64,000 nucleotides of DNA from Endomychus coccineus (lineage: Eukaryota; Arthropoda; Insecta; Coleoptera; Endomychidae): NCBI GenBank assembly GCA_958510875.1, contig OY294068.1:26268297-26332296 (forward strand), given 5' to 3'. Each line of letters begins with the position of its first letter. Within the stretch, counting starts at the first letter, position 1. Position numbers and translations under genes: made by a program. The notes under the pieces are model-generated. The model searched no databases. It was given only the letters and a program-made list of their open reading frames with translations, and had not been told where the DNA came from. Below are positions 1 through 9,554 of the stretch, piece by piece.

Positions 1-709
1 AGCATAACACTAGCATTTCATATTATCTAAATAATACATATGCCACTTTAGTGATGGAATATAATGCAGAAACACGACTGGAATGTTTTACATAACGATT
101 TCTAAGTAGAATAAATGATAGTCATAGGGTTAATCACGCTTAATGATGTAATATTTTCCAGTTCATAAGTATAATTTTTTTAGTAATAAATAGAAACGCG
201 TGTCCTTTTAAAGATGGTTATTGATTAATAGATCTAGAACAGATAATAAAAGTACACCAACATATAGTTCATATTTTCTAATTTATCTGCTCATTAGAAT
301 ACATGAAAAAATTTATTTCAGTAATCGATTATAATAAAAACGATAATTCAGCTGCTAGAGTTTCAAGGAAAATAAGGAAGTTCGAGCGCGATTCAATAGC
401 GTGACCATGACACTTCATGCCACTCAAAACCTTAATAAAACTAGCATTTAGTCGATTAAGTACAAAGTTAAGTTATAGTCTATCCATCAATTTAGCATTA
501 CTTTTCAATTTCTAATGTATTTTCCTTCAAATAAATTAAGATAAATATAAATCTCAGACACAGGAGTTTTAAGTTCCTTTGTGAGATCCATTATATTATA
601 TTCTAAGTTTATAAAAAATTTACTATTGGAAATTATATAAATGTTTAAGAATATGTAAATGAAAAGTCAAAATATAAAAACCCTGAATTTCTTCTCTTTT
701 AATAAATTT

Positions 710-713
<4 letters not shown>
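1..713. other. AT-rich region without recognisable gene
   Basis: I see no frame with a recognisable domain, no structural RNA and no paired terminal repeats here. The sequence is AT-rich and runs up to the ATT microsatellite where the first Penelope-like composite was inserted. Confidence 0.6.
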
Positions 714-741
<28 letters not shown>

Positions 742-742
742 A
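714..742. repeat. ATT/TTA trinucleotide microsatellite
   Basis: About nine trinucleotide units run into the left end of the first PLE-A composite. The last nine bases (734-742, attattata) recur at 5170-5178 just beyond the right end of that composite. This looks like a target-site duplication, although the low complexity weakens the argument. Confidence 0.85.
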
Positions 743-819
743 AAGATTCTTGACCCACGTACGAATTAATATAAATTCTCGGGAAATAGGTCACATCAAC
801 ACAAATACTATATATTTTC

Positions 820-861
820 GTCTTTACGTACGTTTCGGTCTCACGACCATCATCAGAAGAC
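820..861 (-). ncRNA. Hammerhead ribozyme in left PLE-A terminal repeat
   Basis: On the minus strand this reads stem I GTCTT, core CTGATGA, stem II GGTC with a GTGA tetraloop and GACC, core GAAA, then a self-complementary ACGTACGT, the predicted cleavage base A, and AAGAC closing stem I. All invariant hammerhead core bases are present. One extra U sits between CTGATGA and stem II. Stem III has no loop, so it would form between two molecules (dimeric ribozyme) or be very unstable. Hammerheads in PLE terminal repeats are established knowledge; activity here is inferred. Confidence 0.8.
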
Positions 862-1233
862 CTATTATTATTTCATAACATGATTATTTAAAACTAATTG
901 TATCAACACAAAGCGTCTTTATCGCATCAATTTCATTTAAATGCTAACGTCGCCGAAACGAACAGAAACACGAAATCGAAATTGTAACACAACAATGTTA
1001 AATTATTATATATTAGGAATCCATTGTTAAGTAGATATATCAAAATATACGCACGCATGTCATCAAAGTCTAAGAAAGACTAAACAACCGAGACGCTCAA
1101 GTACCTACCCTCAAACCAGATGTCATGATTTATTGGTAATAAAAGCAGGTCTGGCCTCTGGAATATACTTTTGACAGTTTACCTAAATATATTTTTAACA
1201 TTATAGGGATGCATGTAGGAATTTGCAAGAATA

Positions 1234-1634
1234 TTAATTAATCAAGTTAGTGTAAATATGACTTAGGGTCTGCACATCACTCCTATTATTTACAGAATTG
1301 GAGTCACGTTTTATGTGAATCATCTCCAGAATAGATCTTTTATAATAATTGGTTTCCTTAGTTGAAATATTAACATTCTTGTAATCGAATTGATGGTTAT
1401 AATCAAAGCAATGTTTAGCAAGCGCGGTGGAATTTTCTAAGTTTTTGTTTCTTGTGCTATACTTATGGCCATACATTCTTTTTTGTAAATATTGTTTAGA
1501 GATACCAGTATAAGTCCCATCACAATCTAAGCAATTTAATATGTATACTGTGTGGGTTTGTTTATCTTTTGGAATTACAGGTTTTAGATTTGAGAAATAT
1601 TTCCCAACACAATTAGTAGGCTTATGTGCAACAT
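1234..1634 (-). pseudogene. PLE-A GIY-YIG endonuclease domain, inverted copy
   Basis: This is the C-terminal nuclease domain of a Penelope-like polyprotein, which nicks target DNA to prime reverse transcription. The GIY-YIG start is visible as HTVYILNCLDCDGTYTGIS, with the C-x2-C pair (NCLDC) usual in this PLE nuclease, then the YLQKRMYGHKYS helix and the ALAKHCFDYNHQFDY segment. The frame is open to the stop after YTNLIN, the best-preserved C-terminus of the family in this window. It has no start of its own: the frame begins at the junction near 1634, where the inverted arm meets plus-strand PLE sequence. It is a duplicated tail, not a separate gene. Confidence 0.8.
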
Positions 1635-1641
1635 AACTATG

Positions 1642-1784
1642 AAAACAAAATAGAAAACCTTTTAAATGATGAAACAACTTATAAAAAATTAAAAGCTGAT
1701 CCTACTTCATCAATACAAAATAACATGAATAAATTAATAAATAATTGGCACAATAACAAGATAATCCCTATTGAATTGAAATAG
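1642..1784 (+). pseudogene. PLE-A polyprotein N-terminal fragment
   Basis: The plus-strand frame reads NLLNDETTYKKLKADPTSSI and on through MNKLINNWHNNKIIPIELK, the region just upstream of the reverse transcriptase in Penelope-like proteins. It stops at the boundary of the inserted recombinase element near 1785. The same polyprotein resumes at about 3476 with the YGLPKLHK motif. The call rests on frame continuity across the insertion rather than a strong motif. Confidence 0.55.
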
Positions 1785-1799
1785 TATATTGTACAACAA

Positions 1800-1823
1800 G
1801 TGAGAAATATGTCGTTTTCTCAC
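1800..1823. promoter_or_regulatory. Candidate recombinase recognition site, left end
   Basis: GTGAGAAAT is followed, six bases later, by TTTTCTCAC, an imperfect 24-bp palindrome. Two inverted 9-bp arms around a 6-bp spacer is the usual layout of a tyrosine-recombinase core site. The function is inferred from symmetry, position at the element edge, and recurrence at the other end. Confidence 0.4.
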
Positions 1824-1926
1824 GAATTGTACATTGTACTTTTTCTACGGATGCGTCGTTTTCAAGTATTGAAAATTAAAATACATATACAATAATACTT
1901 GTATGTCATTAATTCATTTTTATATT

Positions 1927-3100
1927 TTATTTAAAATAGTAATTAACAGTTATATTTGAACCATTTTGTAAAGTAATTCCTGGTAAGTTGTTTTGTTTCA
2001 ACATGTTTTCGGTAATTGAAATATTAGCTGCGGCCGAAATTGAAGTTGATGGGGAAACGTACTGAGCTTCCACAGCATTGTTGTGTTCAGGTTCTAATGG
2101 CACTGGAGGCTGAATGGATTCTACTATACTTTTTGAAATTTTCATTTTGTTAGCTATGGAGTTGTCGATATAAGATTCAGCAACATTGCTGGATTTCCAA
2201 CCCCCATGGCGTTTTAAAGTTAAAAGATCTGCCCCTGCATTAACTAAAATAGTCGCAGATGACCTTCGAAAACAGTGGCCAGTATATAATTCAGGGTTCG
2301 GTAATTGCAAAAATTTCGCTATTTTTTTCGCCATGGTGGCAAATTTATTTATCCCCACAGGCTGTTTCGTACATTTGCTTTTTTTGTAATTAAAAAAAAA
2401 ACGTGGTTCATTTGTGCATGGTCGAAGCTTCACATATTTTTTGTAAATTTGGTAGAATTCTCCTGTGACTGTGACATTTCTAGGAACCTTGGTTTTAGTA
2501 TCGGGTAATTTTATTAAAAGGGCCTAATTAAGATCTTCCATGTCATCAATTTTTAATTTTCGAAGTTCATCACAACTGCATGCCCCTGTAAGGCCAATAG
2601 CTAAAGCAGCCTGAAATCAAAACCAAACATTCATTTTCCGATAACAATTTAAAAATTTTCAATTCATACCTTTATCAGCAAATACTTTTAATCAGGTGCA
2701 TCTTTTAAAAATTGTTGAATTTCTTCAGAAGTTAATGTTTTTGACTGTTTTGGAACATATTTACATATTTTTCAGATTTGCGTTTTAAAAATGCACGTAG
2801 TTTTACGTATTTTGATATATCAACACGGTTTTTAATCATTAAGGTACTCCTTAGCATCGAGTACTGAGACCATAATGTTGATGATTTCAATCTTCTTGAC
2901 AACTCTTCAAAATAAACTAACAAGGTATTTTCGGAACAAGAATTTATCTTGGCTTTCCTTTTCCAGTCCATAAAGTAAGCGATTTCATATTTTTCTCTTG
3001 ATGTGCTTTGTAGCAAATTATTGCAAACATCTATTGCTTTCTGAATAATTTCTGGAGGTGTATTTTCCGACTCTAAATCTTCGTATTTCATTATATTCAA
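1927..3100 (-). pseudogene. Tyrosine recombinase, inactivated
   Basis: The protein is a phage-integrase-type tyrosine recombinase. An N-terminal core-binding region lies at 3100-2755. The catalytic half contains HCFRRSSA (H-x2-R box), HGGW and AESYIDNS, whose Tyr is the expected nucleophile. A short GT-AG intron is visible at 2611-2669 (59 bp). Lesions are clear: an 8-bp tandem duplication (acatattt, 2755-2770) shifts the frame, TAA and TAG stops interrupt the protein (the TAG at 2524-2526), and the first catalytic Arg of the GxRxxEL-type box appears as Ser (codon 2575-2577, context GACSCDEL). Such recombinases occur in Cryptons and in DIRS elements; no reverse transcriptase is linked here. 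Confidence 0.8.
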
Positions 3101-3335
3101 TATTTAATGAATCTGAACTGTTTATATTATAACAAATAACAATAAAACTATTTTCGTTGGGTAAGTTGACAGCAATAATTATGCAGTGCTTCGGTTTTGT
3201 TGTTATAGAAACGCAAACAATGGGCTACTTGGATATTGCACGCGAATCGTCGGCGTAGCGTTGTCAACGTGGAGAACGTGTCATATCAATCTGACATGTA
3301 ACAATTCATGACTGACTTGGGTTATCGTGATAACA

Positions 3336-3408
3336 GTGAGAAATTATTTCTCACTGTGAGAAATTATATCTCACTGTATTGGCGGATATTTCTCACTGCG
3401 TGAGAAAT
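3336..3408. repeat. Cluster of inverted GTGAGAAAT boxes, right end
   Basis: Six 9-bp boxes form three inverted pairs: 3336-3354 (perfect, 1-bp spacer), 3356-3374 (one mismatch, 1-bp spacer) and ATTTCTCAC/GTGAGAAAT at 3388-3408. They lie upstream of the recombinase on its strand and match the single pair at 1800-1823. They could be recombinase binding sites or part of its promoter. Confidence 0.7.
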
Positions 3409-3487
3409 CTTTCGTTTTGAACGTATGAAAGCGATGAGAGAAGTGGCACATTGTATAGCATCCGTAGAAAAAATAAATTAATTTGCC

Positions 3488-4362
3488 ATAATGGGCACCT
3501 TATATCTATGGGCTTCCGAAATTACATAAAATTGATATACCTCTAAGACCCATTATAAGTATCAAAATTTTTATCAAAATCGATCAGTAATATAATAGGA
3601 AAAAATTAATTTTATGTGAAAGACTCATGGCATTTTAATGAATTTATAAAAAATCAATCCGTACCCGTAAACCATCAACTAATTTCATTCGATGTTGTTT
3701 CTTTATTTACAAATATACCAGTTGTTTTGGCATTGAATAGCATCAAAAAACGTTGAGCAGAGATTAAAAACCACACACCTCTAGATCAATCGGAATTTAT
3801 AAAGGCAGTGAAGTTTTGTTTAGAATGCACTTATTTTCAGTACGGTGAACAATATTATGGACAAATATTCGGCACAGCAATGGGATCTCCTATTTCTGCT
3901 ACCATTGCTAACCTCGTTATGGAATGCCTAGAGGAATCTGTTATAAGTTCATTAGATTTTCAGTCCGTATTTTTTAAACGGTATGTAGATGATTGCCTTA
4001 TGTGTGTTCCCAACGACAAAATTCAGTACGTGATTAATAAATTTAACAATTTCCATTGTAAACTTCAATTTACTTGTGAAATAGAAGTGAACAAAAACAT
4101 AAATTTCTTAGATATGAACATTAGGCATGATGCAGATGGAGAAATAAAAACTTCGTGGTTTACTAAAGAAGTTTGGTCTCAACGCTATCTTCACTTCAAT
4201 TCCGTTGCGCCAGCTTGTTATAAAAAAAGTGTCATAAACAGTCTTACAGACAGCGCGGTTAAATTGTCACACCCAGAGGACCGTCCCAAAAATCTAAAAA
4301 TTGTTCGTAATACGCTGGAATTGAATGGCTACCCAAAAACATTCTTCAATCCTATTAATTAA
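3488..4362 (+). pseudogene. PLE-A reverse transcriptase
   Basis: This is the RT domain of a Penelope-like element. YGLPKLHK and PLRPIIS open the domain at 3500-3570. The first catalytic Asp lies in SFDVVSLFTNIP (about 3685-3720). GTAMGSPISATIANLVMECL is the B-type motif, and FFKRYVDDCLMCVP holds the catalytic YVDD (about 3970-4010). The linker TKEVWSQRYLHFNS and HPEDRPKNLKIVRNT follows. A TGA at 3754-3756 replaces the Trp seen in related copies (KKRW), and there are small frameshifts before 3625. About 120 bp between FFNPI and CLKKYDINV is deleted near 4355. The domain joins the GIY-YIG part downstream. Confidence 0.9.
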
Positions 4363-4757
4363 GAAACGTTTGAAAAAGTATGATATAAATGTTGCACATA
4401 AGCCTACTAATTGTGTTGGGAAATATTTCTCAAATCTAAAACCTGTAATTCCAAAAGATAAACAAACCCACACAGTATACAAATTAAATTGCTTAGATTG
4501 TGATGGGACTTATACTGGTATCTCTAAACAATATTTACAAAAAAGAATGTATGGCCATAAGTATAGCACAAGAAACAAAAACTTAGAAAATTCCACCATC
4601 AATTCAATTACAAGAATGTTAATATTTTAACTAAGGAAACCAATTATTATAAAAGATCTATTCTGGAGATGATTCACATAAAACGTGACTCCAATTCTGT
4701 AAATAATAGGAGTGATGTGCAGACCCTAAGTCATATTTACACTAACTTAATTAATTA
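4363..4757 (+). pseudogene. PLE-A GIY-YIG endonuclease domain, right copy
   Basis: Reads KKYDINVAHKPTNCVGKYFS then HTVYKLNCLDCDGTYTGIS and YLQKRMYGHKYSTRNK, the same nuclease as the inverted left arm. It is frameshifted from the RT by the deletion near 4355. A further deletion after LENST removes the ALAKHCFDYNHQ segment present in the left arm, which closes the frame at 4630. The remaining C-terminal codons (ILEMIHIKRDSNSVNNRS) are still readable in another frame to about 4757. Confidence 0.8.
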
Positions 4758-5074
4758 ATATTCTTGCAAATTCCTACATGCATCCCTATAATGTTAAAAA
4801 TATATTTAGGTAAATTGTCAAAAGTATATTCCAGAGGCCAGACCTGCTTTTATTACCAATAAATCATGACATCTGGTTTGAGGGTAGGTACTTGAGCGTC
4901 TCGGTTGTTTAGTCTTTCTTAGACTTTGATGACATGCGTGCGTATATTTTGATATATCTACTTAACAGTGGATTCCTAATATATAATAATTTAACATTGT
5001 TGTGTTACAATTTCGATTTCGTGTTTCTGTTGATACAATTAGTTTTAAATAATCATGTTATGAAATAATAATAA

Positions 5075-5116
5075 GTCTTCTGATGATGGTCGTGAGACCG
5101 AAACGTACGTAAAGAC
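5075..5116 (+). ncRNA. Hammerhead ribozyme in right PLE-A terminal repeat
   Basis: Stem I GTCTT (5075-5079) pairs with AAGAC (5112-5116). Core CTGATGA is 5080-5086. Stem II GGTC/GACC with a GTGA loop lies at 5088-5099, and GAAA at 5100-5103. Stem III is the palindrome ACGTACGT (5103-5110), and cleavage is predicted after A5111. It mirrors the minus-strand ribozyme at 820-861. Confidence 0.8.
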
Positions 5117-5169
5117 GAAAATATATAGTATTTGTGTTGATGTGACCTATTTCCCGAGAATTTATATTA

Positions 5170-5882
5170 ATTATTATAGTCAGTATGTGGCGTAGCCGAA
5201 AAAGGCCAAATTATAGTGGTCGTAAAATTCGAGTAAGCGAAATACCTGAAAATATCACATTAGTCGATTACCCCGACACGACAACTTATCAACAAAAAAA
5301 CTTACGTATTACCTCACATTCGAGACACTTTGTCAGTGTTAGTCTCTTGATAATATTAAAAATAACAACAACAAAATAATGAAAACAAGTAAAGGTAATT
5401 TCATAAATTAATTACTTCAAGAGCAAAAATAACAAGCATTAAGAGCAGAACATTTTGTTTCAACGTTCTGCATTTATGATACAATGTATATTAATAATTG
5501 GAAACATTAATTAAATTTAGGTAGGGAAGTTAAACATGCAGCTCGGTGCTGGGTTAGTTCTTTGACATTTTACTATTTCCGTTCATACGACAATAAATAA
5601 TAGAGTTAATTAAGACTATCATAATGGAGCGATTCATTTTAAATTACTTTGATAGCTATTTCATCATTTGAATAGCCTTGTTCAATATTAACATCGCAAA
5701 AACGGTTGATGAGGGAAAATAAACGTAGCAGGTTCCAAGCTAACCGTAAAAAATTAACGATTACTGTAAATCGCAGGTACTTTTAGTTTTGTTGTAACTT
5801 AGACCAGATGCTTCTGAGATCAGACAATAGAACGAATCATAGCAGGCAACTTGTTTTGGCCTGCAAATGGTTTGGAAGATTA
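5170..5882. other. Spacer between PLE-A copies 1 and 2a
   Basis: Holds the 9-bp duplication copy (5170-5178) and then AT-rich sequence with no recognisable domain. A 64-codon frame at 5185 shows no motif and is not called. Confidence 0.5.
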
Positions 5883-5962
5883 ATAATGATTCTTGACCCA
5901 GGTATGAATTATATATAAAATTCTCGGGATAGGTCACACTAACACATATGCTTACTATTTTC

Positions 5963-6004
5963 TTCTTTACGTACGTTTCGGTCTCAAGACCATCATCATC
6001 AGAC
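5963..6004 (-). ncRNA. Decayed hammerhead ribozyme, PLE-A copy 2a
   Basis: On the minus strand CTGATGA, a stem II ending in GAGACC, GAAA and the ACGTACGT palindrome are all recognisable. There is an additional GAT repeat after CTGATGA, and the two strands of stem I no longer pair well. It is probably inactive. Confidence 0.45.
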
Positions 6005-6399
6005 GTATCACTGTATAAAACGTGATTTCTTGAAACTAATTGTATTACCACAAGGCGTCCTTATCGCACTAATTTCAATTAAAAATGGCCACGTCGCCGA
6101 AATGAACAGAAATACGAGCAATCGAAATTATAACACATTAATGTTTTAAGTATATGAATTAAGAATCCGCCCCTAAGCAATATTCTTATAAACTCTATAG
6201 TCATATCGAATCATAGTATGTAATACGACTGAAGGAGTGAACTAAAAATATAACGTTCGAATATCCACTTTCGAACCAGATGTTGAAGATTTATGAGGTA
6301 ATAGAAAAAGGTTGTCAGACCTTATTAGAAGTATTGCTATTTTGAGCATTCTAGCTAAAATATACTTTTAACATTATAAAGACGCATGTAGGAATTTGC

Positions 6400-7390
6400 A
6401 AGGGTTTTAATTAATTAAATTAGTATGAATCTGACTTAACGATTGAATATCTGTTCTATGATTTACAGACTTGGAGTCACGTTTCATGTGAATCATCTCC
6501 AGAATGGGTCTTTTATAATAATTGGTTTCCTTAGTTAAGATATTAACATTTTTGTAATCGAATTGATGGTTATAATCAAAGCAGTGTTTAGCAAGGGCGG
6601 TAGAAAGTTTTTGTTTCTAATACTATACTTATGGCCATACATTCTTTTTTGTAAATATTGTTTAGAGATTCCTGTATAAGTCCCATCGCAATCTAAGCAA
6701 TTTAATTTTTATACTGTGCGGTTGTTTATCTTTAGGTATTGAAGGTTTTAGATTTGAACAATATTTCCCAATACAGTTAGTAGGCTTATGCGCAACATTT
6801 ATATCATACTCTTTTAACATTTTTTAATTTTCTCTGAAGTCTCCGGAATGTATGGTAATGTTATAAAATTATCTGTATTACCATTTATGTTATGTATATA
6901 TGACGTTACATTATATATTTTGTTTATTCTTTCTTTAATAATGGGATTGAAAAATGTTTTTGGGTAGCCATTCATTTCCAGTGTATTAGGACCAATTTTT
7001 GAGTTTTGGGACGGGCCTCTGGGAGGGACAATTTAACCGGGCGATCTGTAAGGCTGTTTATAACACTTTGAAATAGGAGATCCCATTGCTGTACCGAATA
7101 TTTGCCCAAAATATTGTTCACCGTTATTGAAAATAAGTTCATTTTAAACAAAACTTTACTACCTGTATAAATTCAGATTGATCTAGGAGGTGTGTGGTTT
7201 TTATCTCTACCCAACGGTTTTTAATGCTATTCAATGCCAAAACAACTGGTATACTTGTAAATAAAGAAATAACGTGCAAGGGAATTAATAGATAATCTAC
7301 GGGTACGGATTGATGATGTTTCATAAATTCATTAAAATGTCATGAGTCTTTCACATGAAATTCATTTATATTGTTGATAGATTTTGATAA
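6400..7390 (-). pseudogene. PLE-A polyprotein remnant (RT start, linker, GIY-YIG)
   Basis: Reading the minus strand from about 7390: the RT start segment with FTSIPVVLALNSIKNRWVEI and LDQSEFIQVVKFCLK, then GTAMGSPIS at about 7090. An abrupt jump leads to GYPKTFFNPIIKERINKIYN, YIPETSEKIK, the VAHKPTNC region and a damaged GIY-YIG domain at 6790-6400. The YVDD part of the RT is deleted (junction near 7040-7080), so this copy could not supply reverse transcriptase. Several frameshifts and stops confirm decay. Confidence 0.75.
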
Positions 7391-8654
7391 AAATTTAGAA
7401 GACGAAAATAATAAGCATGTGTGTTAGTGTGACCTATTTCCCGAGAATTTTATATATAACATATTGGGATAGAAAAAATAATATTTTAAGGTGAGCATCA
7501 TATGCGATTTATGTCTAATCTGGCATGTTCTAATCACCTTCAAATGATGAAAATAATAACAAGATAATATACTGAAAATGAATTAAGAATTTAGGGTCTT
7601 GCGGTAATTGCTTGGGCGTATTTTGCTCACTCTGCAAATAAACTCGTGCGCAGAACTTGCGTGCATGCAACGTTCCGACCCCTCAATGTTGGATTCGATA
7701 GGATTTCGTCGTAAATTACACATTTTTTGATATATTTTTCGACTAGTTCTGTTATCAATTTTTGTCTTTCACGTTTAGCTTAAAAAACGGCGAGGATCTC
7801 CCGGAAAAATTTTTGGTAATTGCGGCCAGATTATCATGACTAAATTGTATGATAATAATAATAAAGCTGTCATGATGGCTTCCAATTATAGGGGAATAGG
7901 GATGTAAAAGATAGGATAAATACTAAAAGTTCCCAATGAAGAAAAGCCTTCACATTCTTCAATTCCAGGCTCTTCTTTAAGGGCTTAGTTTTAATTAGAC
8001 CCATTGCTGCCGTCATTTGCCTAGATCTTATGGCAACAAATTTGCTTCAAGGTGCAAAATGTCCACTTGCAAATCAAGAATCCGTTCTATGTGCATCAAA
8101 TATAATGTACACTTACGTAACAGCAACGAAAACAATTGTTTTAAATTGTAGTATGTATCCCAAAATAAATTGATTTGTTTATAAAGATTATGTCTATGTG
8201 TTTTGAATTCAGTTATTCCTCCAAATAATTTTTTGAATCCTTCCATTGACTTACAACGTACACGAATGTGTAAAATAAAACAAAAAATTGGATGGAGCTG
8301 AAACTTTTTAAATAAATCTAAAAGGCATTGTTTCGAAAAAAGTCTTGAACGAAAGGGTTAAGAGAATAATTATAGTAGTAGCTTAATTCAATGAATAGAT
8401 GTAATTATCAACATTTTCTGAGAACTCATCTTAATTCCAAGCACTGCCACACCCCCCAATCCTTAACATGCTTCTACAGCATGTAAAGCATTACATCTTT
8501 GTTAAATGCAGTTTATAACTAACTGCCACTTTGTAGTGAAACAATAATATGCAATTCATTAAAATGTGAATTTCTGTTTTCATCACAATTTATTATTCAA
8601 TATTACTGAGTAATAATCATAAAGAACAGTTTGCTAAATAAATGGACCTTTAAT

Positions 8655-8760
8655 CAAACCTATAGTTTCAACACCAAGGTACCATTATCAAACTGATACA
8701 AAATTATGAAGTAAACAATAAACAGTTCAATTATAAATATAAACTAAAGTGCGATAAGGT
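8655..8760 (-). repeat. Family-F repeat fragment
   Basis: This stretch (tatagtttcaac, ccattatcaaa, tgatacaaaatt, aaacaataaac) matches the left arm of the inverted repeat at 11992-12085. It is a single arm. On the minus strand it keeps a damaged version of the hammerhead-like core described for the copy at 12125-12174. Confidence 0.6.
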
Positions 8761-8821
8761 TAATGAGATTACAATTACGAGTAAGGGGTTCTAGGGATTT
8801 TCCGAAACACAGAGTGAATTG

Positions 8822-9068
8822 CAAAGAGTTCTATATATAGAGTAGACTACTAAGCCTTTAACTGGAAAGTTGATGGACATTCTGTCCTTCTCGCACAGAT
8901 AAATATATAACCAATACTGGTAATAGATATGTATTATTCGGTGTAGAAGGGGAGACCATGCGAGTGAGAGCGCACTACATATGCGAGAAGAACAGAATGT
9001 CCATCAACTTGCCAACGTTTTCCCATGCTTAACACACTACTTATCTACTCTATATATAGAACTCTTTG
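8822..9068. mobile_element. hAT-type MITE with 8-bp target duplication
   Basis: The element begins caaagagttctatatatag and ends with the reverse complement. Arms of roughly 75-90 bp pair, including the shared string gttgatggacattctgt. The 8-mer gtgaattg flanks both sides (8814-8821 and 9069-9076). An 8-bp duplication with CA-starting inverted repeats is typical of hAT elements. The 247-bp unit has no coding capacity. Confidence 0.85.
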
Positions 9069-9267
9069 GTGAATTGTGCATTAGGATAATTATTATTTAA
9101 TATTCTAAGAATTATTCTGAGAGTGCTTTGAAAGACCAAGGAAAATATCACTTTGGTATAGGTCTGTCTGATAATTTAGACTACTGTTATAAGATTTTAT
9201 GACTCTATTGACTCTACCGTATTTAACTTAAAACCTTTGGTTTGATTATGAAATATGCTTAGGCTAT

Positions 9268-9478
9268 CTAAATTAGGGAAGGTATGACCTGTTTGTAAAC
9301 AATGGTTAGTACAGGTTGAGCCCGCTTTGTTAAATTTGAAAGAACGAGAATGTGCTTCGTATCTAGTTTAAAATTACGACAAGTTCTACCTATATAAAAT
9401 GAGCAGTAAATATAGTCTTTCATATCATTAATGAACAAATTGAACAGAATTGGTTCCAAAGGTGACCCCTTGGGAACA
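9268..9478 (-). pseudogene. Chimeric fossil: LINE-type RT motif joined to GIY-YIG
   Basis: One continuous minus-strand frame reads VPKGSPLEPILFNLFINDM, the motif-B region of a LINE reverse transcriptase. It passes straight into YIYCSFYIGRTCRNFKLDTKHI, a GIY-YIG nuclease start of PLE type. The frame then shifts. Downstream (to about 9200) the other frame keeps TNHCLQTGHTFPNLDSLSIF, the usual end of such a nuclease domain. LINEs do not normally carry GIY-YIG here, so this is either two remnants fused at about 9415 or an unusual composite element. Confidence 0.6.
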
Positions 9479-9554
9479 CCAGCTGCCGTTCACACGTACA
9501 AACCGAGTTCTGCTATTAAAGTAACATCTAAGCCAGTTTAACATATAACATATT

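Larger units (their letters stand above)
1785..3475 (-). mobile_element. Tyrosine-recombinase transposon (Crypton-like) inside PLE-A copy 1
   Basis: This 1.7-kb block splits the PLE-A reading frame and contains a decayed tyrosine recombinase on the minus strand. Both flanks carry inverted pairs of a GTGAGAAAT box (1800-1823; 3336-3408). The string gcatccgtagaaaaa occurs near both ends, as reverse complement at 1840-1854 and directly at 3459-3473. I see no normal terminal inverted repeats or clear target duplication, which fits the site-specific recombination used by tyrosine-recombinase elements. The Crypton assignment is inferred from a lone eukaryotic recombinase without reverse transcriptase. 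Confidence 0.65.
743..5169 (+). mobile_element. PLE-A copy 1: Penelope-like retroelement with inverted duplicated ends
   Basis: The left 0.9 kb (743-1634) is the reverse complement of the right end (about 4390-5169), including the GIY-YIG coding part and the ribozyme-bearing terminal repeat. Between them a plus-strand PLE body runs 1642-1784 and resumes at about 3476. It is interrupted by a tyrosine-recombinase element. The left end carries the extra stretch beginning aagattcttgaccc outside the inverted repeat, a one-sided tail also seen at the other PLE-A copies. Inverted terminal pseudo-LTRs are established for Penelope-like elements. A candidate 9-bp duplication flanks the unit. The right arm has lost about 50 bp present near 905-960 of the left arm. 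Confidence 0.85.
5883..7457 (-). mobile_element. PLE-A copy 2a, minus orientation, internally deleted
   Basis: The left end begins with the PLE-A tail (aatgattcttgaccc) and the terminal repeat with a decayed ribozyme. The minus-strand coding sequence follows, and the right end is a short plus-oriented piece of the terminal repeat (7399-7457). So this copy too has opposed ends. The coding part lacks the RT core between the GTAMGSPIS motif and the post-RT linker. The insert starting at 7466 follows directly. Confidence 0.75.
7466..9542. other. 2.1-kb segment between 12-bp direct repeats
   Basis: The 12-mer atataacatatt lies at 7454-7465, where PLE-A copy 2a ends, and again at 9543-9554, where the truncated copy 2b starts. 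Its length equals the 12-bp duplications of two other PLE-A insertions. Inside are a family-F fragment, a hAT-type MITE and a minus-strand retroelement fossil at the right end. No other gene is recognisable; a 72-codon minus frame at 8028-8246 has no motif. Confidence 0.5.
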
